64,000 nt of DNA from Sphingobacterium sp. SGG-5. Lineage in GTDB: Bacteria > Bacteroidota > Bacteroidia > Sphingobacteriales > Sphingobacteriaceae. The stretch's first letter is position 1. The number at the start of each line of letters is the position of its first letter. Shown here in pieces: positions 57,971 to 64,000 of the stretch. The notes beneath the pieces were generated by a model, which worked only from the letters and a program-made list of their open reading frames with translations, was not told the origin of the DNA and ran no database searches. A program made the position numbers and the translations under genes. The stretch spans positions 1 to 64,000 of the forward strand of contig NZ_JAAKGO010000009.1 in assembly GCF_011043525.1 (NCBI RefSeq), read 5' to 3'.

Positions 57971-58189
57971 CTACTCCTTAAGTTGTTCAAGTGCGTCTGT
58001 TGCCTCTTTTCTGGTTAAAAAGGCATCTTTGGGTAGTTTTTTAAGATTTTCAGAAATGTTCTCTGGTTTTTTGCTCAAGCGATTGGCCAAAGCGGTAGTC
58101 CCTCCTGCAGCTATAATATCATTAATTGAATAAGATTTGTAGCCTGGAAATAATATGTTTTTAGATTCTGTTGTTGCTCTCTTGCCCAT
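57971..58189 (-). CDS. Antitoxin of the PIN module
   Basis: 72 aa from the ATG at 58189, preceded by a clear GGAGGG site; a longer frame lacks such a site. The N-terminus is basic (MGKRATTESKN) and the middle SYSINDIIAAGGTTALANRLSKK may be a short DNA-binding or helix segment; the C-terminal LTRKEATDALEQL helix probably wraps the toxin. I cannot name a known antitoxin family. Confidence 0.8.
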   Translation of the reverse strand: MGKRATTESKNILFPGYKSYSINDIIAAGGTTALANRLSKKPENISENLKKLPKDAFLTRKEATDALEQLKE

Positions 58190-58350
58190 AAATTTACCCT
58201 CCTCTCTTCTACTTTGAAGTATGAATATTATACAAAAGTACAAAAAAATCTAAATGGAATCTTATTTGGATAGTGTCTTCTGCGTGATACATGCCAATAA
58301 AGCCATGATAGTCGAGAAAACACGGAAATTTTCACATTAAATAACGGTTA

Positions 58351-58680
58351 TTAAAGCATATTCAACTGTTCTTTTCCGGCATCCGAGATCCTATCAAAAT
58401 TCCATTCGGGTTCCCATACCAGCTGAATGGAAGCTGTTCGGTCAGGGAAGGCGTCGCTGAGGACATTCAGCACGCCTTGCTCGATAGCGTGGCCCATGGG
58501 ACAATAGGGGGTGGAGAGGGTCATCTGTACGAGGATCTCCCCGGGAGTAGAAAAGATGACCTCATAAATAAGTCCCATATCCACGATATTGATATTGAGC
58601 TCAGGGTCCATGACTTGCATCAAGGCGACCTGAGCCTTTAATTGTTCCTGTGCATAGGGGTTATTTAGTTGTATTTCCAT
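58351..58680 (-). CDS. MIP18/PaaD-family metal-sulfur cluster assembly factor (DUF59)
   Basis: A 109-aa cytoplasmic protein. DUF59 motifs: VMDPELNINIVDMGLIYEV and MTLSTPYCPMGHAIEQGVLNVL with the conserved Cys; the C-terminal WEPEWNFDRIS is typical for the stand-alone SufT/PaaD-like group. It assists iron-sulfur cluster insertion. Its 3' end is duplicated beyond the toxin-antitoxin module. Confidence 0.88.
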   Translation of the reverse strand: MEIQLNNPYAQEQLKAQVALMQVMDPELNINIVDMGLIYEVIFSTPGEILVQMTLSTPYCPMGHAIEQGVLNVLSDAFPDRTASIQLVWEPEWNFDRISDAGKEQLNML

Positions 58681-58740
58681 GGCCTAAATTTATTCCTATC
58701 ATTCTTTTGATAACCAAGAGATGTAAAAAGGTCATCTCAA

Positions 58741-58876
58741 TGTCATTTCGACCAGAGGGAGAAATCTATGGATAAAATTTAATTAACTAATTTTCAGAAA
58801 GTTGAAAAATTTCTTAACCATAGATTTATCTTTGATGAGCCCTCCGGGGTTCTCGTCGTGTCTCCTCGAAATGACG
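58741..58876. repeat. GTCATTTCGA palindromic intergenic element
   Basis: GTCATTTCGA with GAAATCTATGG on the left (58742-58771) and CCATAGATTTATC with TCGAAATGAC on the right (58818-58876) are inverted. The right arm is longer, with a CCTCCGGGG loop region. A partial copy (TCGAAATGAC) occurs at 56338-56347. This looks like a widespread Bacteroidota intergenic palindrome. Confidence 0.65.
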
Positions 58877-58942
58877 ATGTAATTGACTTTTTTGGATTGT
58901 GCCCGGTCAGAGGCTGTCATACGTCGTCGTATAGCATGATTT

Positions 58943-59866
58943 TTAGTTTTGAGACAGTGCTATTGCTTTGGGGAACAGTACATTGTTTTCTAAATGAATA
59001 TGTTGGAACAGATCATTCTCAAACTCTTTAATCTTTTCAAACAGATAGGTATACGAATTGCAGGCATTTGCCGGAAGTTTGTAATCCCGAGTCAACGCCC
59101 TGAACTGACGCAATTCGTTCCCTGCATCTTCATGTTCCTCTTCCATCGTAGCAATAGTTTCTTTGATATGGGAGGGCTGAAGTTGTCCGCCGGATACCAG
59201 CTGTTTAATCACGGGAAAGAGTTTTTCATCTTCGGTTTTTACGTGATTATAGAGATCAGCCATAAACGCGTGCATACCTTCTGCTAAGGCGAGTAACTCG
59301 CGGTGCTCCGAGCCGTGGCGCATGGCGACTTTATCGGCCAACTGTTCGATGATTGGTCCCTGTTCACGCACGTATTTGTGGTGTACATTGTGAATGTAGT
59401 CGGAAAGGAAAGCGAGATCCCAACTGTCAAAGTCATGTGCTATAGAACCGTGCGCCTGCTGTTCGGCGCGTGCGAGTTGATCCTTCAATTCTTGCTCGTT
59501 TAACCCTACGCTTTCTGCAGCTTCTTGGAGTGATTTCTTTCCGCCGCAGCAAAAGTCTATCCCCAGTTTCTTAAATACGTCGGCCTTGCGTATATCTTTC
59601 GCCGCAATGGATCCCACCGTATCTTCTTGTACAGCGGCAGGTTTGGTGATCCGTATGCGCCACCATTCCGGTCCGTTTTCGACATACTCCCACGTGAAAA
59701 TGTTGCCTCGCTCACCGAGAAGTTGGTAGTAAAGCGGTTTAGGATCGTGATCGTTCAGGATTTCGAAAGCTTCGCCTTGCACGAGTGCATCAAAATGTTC
59801 GAAAATAGTAGGATGTTTCAATCGAGGTTCGATCTGTGTGACATTTAATTGTGCTGTTTTTATCAT
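58943..59866 (-). CDS. ric: Iron-sulfur cluster repair di-iron protein Ric (YtfE/ScdA) with DUF2249
   Basis: A 307-aa cytoplasmic protein. The N-terminal DUF2249 domain (about 5-75) contains LKHPTIFEHFDALVQGEAF and ERGNIFTWEYVENGPEWWRI. About 82-140 is the ScdA_N/DUF542 domain with the CCGG motif (FCCGGKKSLQEAAE). About 145-305 is a hemerythrin-like four-helix di-iron domain with HNVHHKYV, HGSEHRELLAL and HVKTEDEKLFP. Ric repairs clusters damaged by nitric oxide. Location next to nitrous-oxide reductase genes and a separate palindrome-bearing promoter fit NO control. Confidence 0.92.
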   Translation of the reverse strand: MIKTAQLNVTQIEPRLKHPTIFEHFDALVQGEAFEILNDHDPKPLYYQLLGERGNIFTWEYVENGPEWWRIRITKPAAVQEDTVGSIAAKDIRKADVFKKLGIDFCCGGKKSLQEAAESVGLNEQELKDQLARAEQQAHGSIAHDFDSWDLAFLSDYIHNVHHKYVREQGPIIEQLADKVAMRHGSEHRELLALAEGMHAFMADLYNHVKTEDEKLFPVIKQLVSGGQLQPSHIKETIATMEEEHEDAGNELRQFRALTRDYKLPANACNSYTYLFEKIKEFENDLFQHIHLENNVLFPKAIALSQN

Positions 59867-59917
59867 GACTTGCTGTTTTTATATTGTAATAACTTGACTT
59901 CCTTTTTGCGTACAGTA

Positions 59918-59963
59918 CAAATTTACAGAGTATATAAAGCACGTTTTATGCGTCCGCGCATAA
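59918..59963 (-). promoter_or_regulatory. Promoter and FNR-like inverted repeat of ric
   Basis: On the minus strand TAAATTTG (59918-59925) is a -7 element. Upstream, TTATGCG-N4-CGCATAA (59946-59963) is a perfect 7-bp-arm inverted repeat centred about 43 bases before the expected start of transcription, the position typical of class II CRP/FNR-family activation. Confidence 0.55.
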
Positions 59964-59997
59964 TACGGAACAAGCCTGTCAAAATGATGTCAGTTTC

Positions 59998-60768
59998 CTA
60001 CAGATCTTTTCGCTTAAAATACCGGACGGATAATCCTACCGGAATAGCAATCCAGAGTAACATGACGATTAGCGTTAGAGACATTCCTCCGCCGGTTCCA
60101 AAGAACTCCCGGAAGATGGCACCTGTATAACCCATCATGGCAGAGAGATCTATTTCCAATAGGATCAATATGCGTGTGATATCAATTGGATTAAGCATAG
60201 AAATGCCGATCATGATATTTTCGATGGGATAGTCGGCAAATTGAAAAAGCAGAAATAATAAGAGAGCGTCAAAGATCAATGCAAAATATAACCATAAAAT
60301 AATGGCTAAGCCAATACCTTTTGACTTATCCCGTATGCGTACAGCGGTCCATAGGGCTATGGAGACAAAAATAAGCGATAAAAGTAACCCCCCGGCTATC
60401 AACATCAGCCCGGAGGGGCTACTGGCGTACAATAAAGTCGGAACGCCGACGCCGATGAAGAAGGAGAGTAACATAACGGCCCCAAGTCCCAGGAATATGC
60501 TGAACCAGATGCTTTGTCTTTTTAGCGGTTGACTGACGAGCAAGGCTATAAATTCCGCACTGTTGTAAAGGTATATCGTCGAAAAGATGATACTGACCAG
60601 CGGAACGACAAAGAGGACGACATGAAGTAAACTGGCTATACTTTTGTCCGCATTGTCTTCCATCATGAAGATGCCCAAGGATAAGGCAAGCAACAATACC
60701 GTATAGCCTACTATCGTACGGTTTCGAAGGAGGTCGGTGATGACATATTTGACGATTTTATTATTCAT
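59998..60768 (-). CDS. nosY: Nitrous-oxide reductase maturation ABC permease NosY
   Basis: A 256-aa inner-membrane protein with about six spans (for example YTVLLLALSLGIFMM, VVLFVVPLVSIIFSTIYLY, SGLMLIAGGLLLSLIFVSIALW). The NosY pattern SAEFIALLVSQPLKRQSIWFS in the first cytoplasmic loop and the LNPIDITRILILLEIDLSAMMGYTGAIFREFFG-type periplasmic segment, here seen at LNPIDITRI and MMGYTGAIF, identify it. With NosF and NosD it forms the NosDFY complex that delivers a sulfur or copper component to NosZ CuZ. It overlaps nosF by eight bases. Confidence 0.92.
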   Translation of the reverse strand: MNNKIVKYVITDLLRNRTIVGYTVLLLALSLGIFMMEDNADKSIASLLHVVLFVVPLVSIIFSTIYLYNSAEFIALLVSQPLKRQSIWFSIFLGLGAVMLLSFFIGVGVPTLLYASSPSGLMLIAGGLLLSLIFVSIALWTAVRIRDKSKGIGLAIILWLYFALIFDALLLFLLFQFADYPIENIMIGISMLNPIDITRILILLEIDLSAMMGYTGAIFREFFGTGGGMSLTLIVMLLWIAIPVGLSVRYFKRKDL

Positions 60769-61498
60769 GGGAAATTACTGTTGGAACGGCTTGTTTGTTA
60801 GACATGATAGCTGCAATAGCCTTTGATAACTTATCTGTGGCTGTCTCTGTTTTTAAATCGATCAGTGATTTGTGAAAGATGACCTTGCCATCTTGCATGT
60901 AGATAATCTGGGAGACTAAATCATCCAGGTCGCTTAATATATGGGATGTGATGATAATAAGTTTGTTCTTCTCTCTTTCGCGTAGGATTTTCTCTTTCAG
61001 TATCTCGGTCGAGAGCGGATCGAGTCCTGCAGTAGGTTCATCCAGGATCAGCACTTTGGGGTTAAACATAAAAGCGAGGCAGGCACTTACTTTTTGGCGG
61101 GTACCACCAGACAGGGTACGCATACGCTTATTCCGTATTTGGCCGAGGGCAAATTTCTCGTAAAGTTCGGTATCCAACTGATTTTCGGGCACGCGACGGA
61201 TATCCTTCATCATGTCCAGTACCTGACCAATCGTCATATTTTCAGGATATTCACCGATCTGTGGCATATACCCGATATCGTTGCGGTAGGCCCACTCCCG
61301 ACCGATATCCTTACCTTGAAAATAGATGCTTCCCGCACTGGGAACGACCATGCCGAGGACCGACTTAATTAAGGTCGTCTTGCCACTGCCGTTGGGGCCT
61401 ATCAGTGCTATACATTGCCCACCATCCAGAGAAAGGTTAATAGCCTCAAGCACCTGCAGCTTACCAAAACGCTTATATAATTGTTCGATTTTAATCAT
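60761..61498 (-). CDS. nosF: NosF ATPase of the NosDFY transporter
   Basis: A 245-aa ABC ATPase: Walker A GPNGSGKTT (34-42), Q-loop in GYMPQIGEYP, signature LSGGTRQK, Walker B VLILDEPTAGLD, and H-loop IITSH. The ATG overlaps the nosD stop (ATGA). It powers NosY in maturation of the tetranuclear copper-sulfide site of nitrous-oxide reductase. Confidence 0.93.
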   Translation of the reverse strand: MIKIEQLYKRFGKLQVLEAINLSLDGGQCIALIGPNGSGKTTLIKSVLGMVVPSAGSIYFQGKDIGREWAYRNDIGYMPQIGEYPENMTIGQVLDMMKDIRRVPENQLDTELYEKFALGQIRNKRMRTLSGGTRQKVSACLAFMFNPKVLILDEPTAGLDPLSTEILKEKILREREKNKLIIITSHILSDLDDLVSQIIYMQDGKVIFHKSLIDLKTETATDKLSKAIAAIMSNKQAVPTVISHE

Positions 61499-62745
61499 AG
61501 TATCACCGATTTCATAAGTGGCTTATCGTCTTTGAGCTTTTCTGGCGTAAGACTGGGGAACATTTTTTCACTGCGGTCAAACAAGGTGACCATAAAGCTT
61601 CTGAAAAGTAGCATAACCGTGGGATACCGTTCCACGAGCATGGAGAAAAGGCTGACCGGATGATGCGGCACATCGCCTATACCATTCTTATCCAGATCGT
61701 ATCCCTCATATTTATCCCAATAGTTGCCATCAAATGTGTTGGCTATTCGACCGCCATTTGTAGCAATGTCGAATGTATTCTGCACAAAATTGTTTTTTGT
61801 GAGTGTATTATCCATGCAACTGGTCATGATCTTGATGGCCCACCCGTTGTTTTCAAATCGGTTTTCAAGTATCTGTACGCGATTGCTGCCTTCCATAAAT
61901 ATTGCTGTCGTATTCTTAACGAAGATATTGTGCTGGATATGGCTATCCGTAATATCTTTCAGTAGCAAGCCATAAGCGGCGTCTCCCCAGTTTTCTTCGA
62001 AGATGTTACGTTCCATGCGGACATGTTTGGTGTACATGACGGCAACACCTGCTCCGTTGGCCCTAAAGGTGTTGGAATAATAAGCATTGTTGTGCGAAAA
62101 CATAAAATGCAGACCATACCGTAGATTATTGCTGGATAGATTATCCTCTACTTGTGTATGGGTAACAAATTCGAGGTAAATACCATCACGATGCCCAATG
62201 ATTTCATTGCCCACGATGGTCAGGCTGTCGCTCTTCCAAGCGTGGATACCGTTTCCGATATACTGTTCAGCTTTTCCGTAAGCGCGGAGACGATTATTTT
62301 TGATCAGGCAATTTTTGGAGCCTTGGGAGTAAATACCAAAAAAATTGTTATCCAGGATATTGTCCTGAATAGTCACACGGCTACTGTTGTAGATTTTAAT
62401 ACCGGCCATGTCTACCATGGAGGATTGACCGGAATTCTTGATGGTAAAGCCCTGTACTGTAACGTCGGAAGCCCGTATAGAAATGGGTTCGTACTTATGC
62501 TGCCCGTCGATAACAGGGCCGTCCTTGCCGATTAAAACGATACCTTTGGTGATGTTGATATTACCTTCCTGATAAATACCCCCATGCACGATAAGGGTAT
62601 CGCCGGGATTAGCCAGCGCCACAGCCGCCTGAATGGATTTGTTTGCTTGTCGCTGGCCCACTTCGATCGTCTTGGCGTGGACTGCACCGCTGATCACCCA
62701 TAACCCGACGGATATACGCCATACAAACGACAGCCTGTTTCTCAT
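61495..62745 (-). CDS. nosD: NosD periplasmic beta-helix maturation protein
   Basis: About 416 aa from the ATG at 62745 (MRNRLSFVW); a longer frame overlaps nosL. Signal peptide ends AVHAK. The rest is a right-handed parallel beta-helix with CASH-domain repeats: KNSGQSS, YNSSRVTIQDNILDNNFFGIYSQGS is seen as repeating NxFxGIY and NxxxxNxxG ladders. NosD accepts the component handed over by NosFY and by NosL for NosZ assembly. Confidence 0.92.
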   Translation of the reverse strand: MRNRLSFVWRISVGLWVISGAVHAKTIEVGQRQANKSIQAAVALANPGDTLIVHGGIYQEGNINITKGIVLIGKDGPVIDGQHKYEPISIRASDVTVQGFTIKNSGQSSMVDMAGIKIYNSSRVTIQDNILDNNFFGIYSQGSKNCLIKNNRLRAYGKAEQYIGNGIHAWKSDSLTIVGNEIIGHRDGIYLEFVTHTQVEDNLSSNNLRYGLHFMFSHNNAYYSNTFRANGAGVAVMYTKHVRMERNIFEENWGDAAYGLLLKDITDSHIQHNIFVKNTTAIFMEGSNRVQILENRFENNGWAIKIMTSCMDNTLTKNNFVQNTFDIATNGGRIANTFDGNYWDKYEGYDLDKNGIGDVPHHPVSLFSMLVERYPTVMLLFRSFMVTLFDRSEKMFPSLTPEKLKDDKPLMKSVIL

Positions 62746-62756
62746 ATCAACGCCTT

Positions 62757-63200
62757 TTATTTCCAAAGACCATCCCACGTCATAACAGTTCCACCGATTT
62801 CATTTAAGGTTTGCTCCAGGGCATCCTTTGTCGAGAAAGCAGCAATGTCGCCACGCATAGGGCTTTTTAAGGCTTCACTTTTTAAGTAAAATAGATCTTT
62901 AGCCGGTAAAAGCTTTTTGGTATTAAAGTCCGGGACGTAGAATGCAGCAATGTCCTCAGGAGTTACCTGCTTTTCTTTGGCAAATGAAATCATACATTGG
63001 ATGTCGTCAAAATTATAAGCGCGTCCCTTTTTGGTCAACAATTGTGTCCCAAATCGGGCATCACTAACCGTCATTTTGCAATAGGCACATTGGTCTTTAC
63101 CATATCGAATAGGCTTAGGACCTGCACTCGTGGTGCAAGCTTGGACACAGATAAAGAGAAATAAGACAGACGCATATAAGATTAGTGTATACTTTTTCAT
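62757..63200 (-). CDS. nosL: NosL copper chaperone lipoprotein
   Basis: 147 aa from the ATG at 63200, which overlaps the upstream stop (ATGA). Lipoprotein signal with VQACTTS (Cys22). The Cu(I) site CAYCKM (Cys38, Cys41, Met43) is complete, followed by the NosL strands ARFGTQLLTKKGRAYNFDDIQCM. NosL carries copper to NosD/NosZ in the periplasm. Confidence 0.92.
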   Translation of the reverse strand: MKKYTLILYASVLFLFICVQACTTSAGPKPIRYGKDQCAYCKMTVSDARFGTQLLTKKGRAYNFDDIQCMISFAKEKQVTPEDIAAFYVPDFNTKKLLPAKDLFYLKSEALKSPMRGDIAAFSTKDALEQTLNEIGGTVMTWDGLWK

Positions 63201-63799
63201 GTTGTGCTGTTTTTGAGTTTTTTGTGCAATAAGAATTCTTTGCCTGTACAATAGGCTAAGAGTAAGCCGACGCCAATAAAGATCCAACCCCCGGTATCTG
63301 GTATGGAAAAAGCAAGGAAGTTGAGCAATTGCTTTGACCCGATTAACGGCGGCTGATAAGCCATACCCGGTACAATGATGGGCGCGTTTGGATCCAAGTT
63401 ATGGCCATACTCATATAACCACCGGTAAAAGTCAACCATAGAGACGATTCCAAACAGTATAAAAGCGCCCATAAGTATATACACGAATTTGCGTCGCGCC
63501 AAAAGCCCCACTACTATAAAGAAAAAACCATATACCCCGATAATGTAGGGTAAGACTGTAAATTCGATAAAATCATCCGCATGCAGTACTTGCATACCGA
63601 TGTAATGGTTCAGCCCGTTAATGATCTCAACCTGCCCGCCCAGCTTGTAGCTGTAAATATGCATTTCGAGGCCTTCCGGATATTGTGGAGCAATCAGCTC
63701 GATACGCCATATCGGCAGTACGATGACGGCAAAGAGTGCTATACCCCCTAAGAGGAGTATAGCACGGCTAAGCTTTGATATCTTTTGATAATTTTTCAC
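63197..63799 (-). CDS. Four-span membrane protein of the nos cluster, function unknown
   Basis: About 200 aa from a GTG at 63799; the frame is also open to a GTG at 63844, which would overlap nosZ by about 23 bases. Four membrane spans: AILLLGGIALFAVIVLPIW, FTVLPYIIGVYGFFFIVVG, FVYILMGAFILFGIVSMV and GGWIFIGVGLLLAYC. The first periplasmic loop has GLNHYIGMQVLHADDF, whose His and Met residues could bind metal. It lies between nosZ and nosL and is therefore likely a nos accessory protein. I cannot name a characterised homologue. Confidence 0.72.
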   Translation of the reverse strand: MKNYQKISKLSRAILLLGGIALFAVIVLPIWRIELIAPQYPEGLEMHIYSYKLGGQVEIINGLNHYIGMQVLHADDFIEFTVLPYIIGVYGFFFIVVGLLARRKFVYILMGAFILFGIVSMVDFYRWLYEYGHNLDPNAPIIVPGMAYQPPLIGSKQLLNFLAFSIPDTGGWIFIGVGLLLAYCTGKEFLLHKKLKNSTT

Positions 63800-63821
63800 A
63801 TTATTCTGTTTCTGTTGCGAT

Positions 63822-64000
63822 CTATTCTGCTGTCCGCGGTTCACCGGTATAGCTCATAAGTGGTACATTGCTTCCTTTCGGCGAAACCCGAACATACCCG
63901 GACATTTCCTGGTGCAATGCCGAACAGAAGTCAGTACAATAGAAGGGAAATATACCGGTACGATCGGGCACCCATTTCAATGTTGTTGTTTCGCCCGGCA
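63822..64000 (-). CDS. nosZ: Nitrous-oxide reductase NosZ, C-terminal end
   Basis: The last 58 codons before TAG at 63822-63824; the gene continues beyond the right edge. The CuA motif CTDFCSALHQEM contains both bridging Cys, the His and the Met ligands of the binuclear copper site of the cupredoxin domain. NosZ reduces N2O to N2 in the periplasm. The nosZ-membrane protein-nosL-nosD-nosF-nosY order resembles the clade II cluster arrangement. Confidence 0.93.
   Translation of the reverse strand, partial: PGETTTLKWVPDRTGIFPFYCTDFCSALHQEMSGYVRVSPKGSNVPLMSYTGEPRTAE

Noticed and set aside
57418-58680. Integrative element with integrase around the toxin-antitoxin genes
   Set aside because: The direct repeats look like attachment sites, but there is no recombinase or other cargo in the interval, so only a duplication is claimed.

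Overview
The window looks like a chromosomal segment of a Bacteroidota bacterium, most likely of the Sphingobacteriaceae (Sphingobacterium/Pedobacter-like). The evidence is three SusC/SusD pairs, DUF5017 lipoproteins, a FecR/ECF-sigma pair, several TAnnTTTG -7 promoter elements and mostly absent Shine-Dalgarno sequences. The genus is an inference. I see no rRNA, tRNA, integrase, IS transposase or CRISPR array.

Layout. 1-2155: a 63-bp minisatellite, a lipoprotein with seven YWKNG repeats (probable beta-propeller) and a zinc-ribbon protein. 2246-16535: a compact alpha-glucan utilisation locus made of a SusR-like membrane regulator, SusC, SusD, SusE, a GH66 dextranase-like lipoprotein, GH31 and GH97. 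GH66 points to dextran; a perfect inverted repeat between susR and susC is the probable operator. 16602-20655: housekeeping or unassigned genes (dipeptide epimerase-like, an unlisted 34-aa membrane peptide, a deoxyhypusine-synthase homologue, an unknown protein, RdgB) separated by palindromic intergenic elements. 20698-26592 (minus): a giant alpha-2-macroglobulin with an inserted TonB-plug-like domain.

26681-28533 is the most interesting part. An XRE regulator is divergent from a compact Cas12f/TnpB-family protein that has lost the RuvC acidic residues and ends before the zinc-ribbon/RuvC-III region. Its gene is preceded by a near-consensus promoter and a roughly 180-nt structured non-coding leader, which I propose contains a guide-RNA scaffold. 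This would be a nuclease-dead RNA-guided regulator not tied to an adjacent sigma factor or transposase.

28530-31484 (minus): anaerobic ribonucleotide reductase, with the glycyl-radical tail encoded by a separate 57-aa gene between nrdD and nrdG. 31653-51845: a second polysaccharide locus (FecR, STN-type SusC, SusD, DUF5017 protein, ECF sigma; then a DUF5017-hydrolase fusion, a 901-aa protein of unknown activity, DUF5017, SusC, SusD, a FAS1-CBM96-like lipoprotein and a CE6-like esterase). The two halves begin with the same promoter-like element, suggesting joint control by the sigma factor.

51962-57393: a copper-uptake operon (small CxGxC membrane peptide, YtkA-like lipoprotein, OprC/NosA-type receptor, MbnP, MbnH). 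57418-58680: a PIN toxin-antitoxin module flanked by a duplicated 3' end of an iron-sulfur assembly gene. 58943-64000 (minus): the NO-stress repair protein Ric and the nitrous-oxide reductase accessory genes nosY, nosF, nosD, nosL, a membrane protein, and the copper-site-bearing C-terminus of nosZ. Copper import and NosZ maturation are plausibly one physiological unit.
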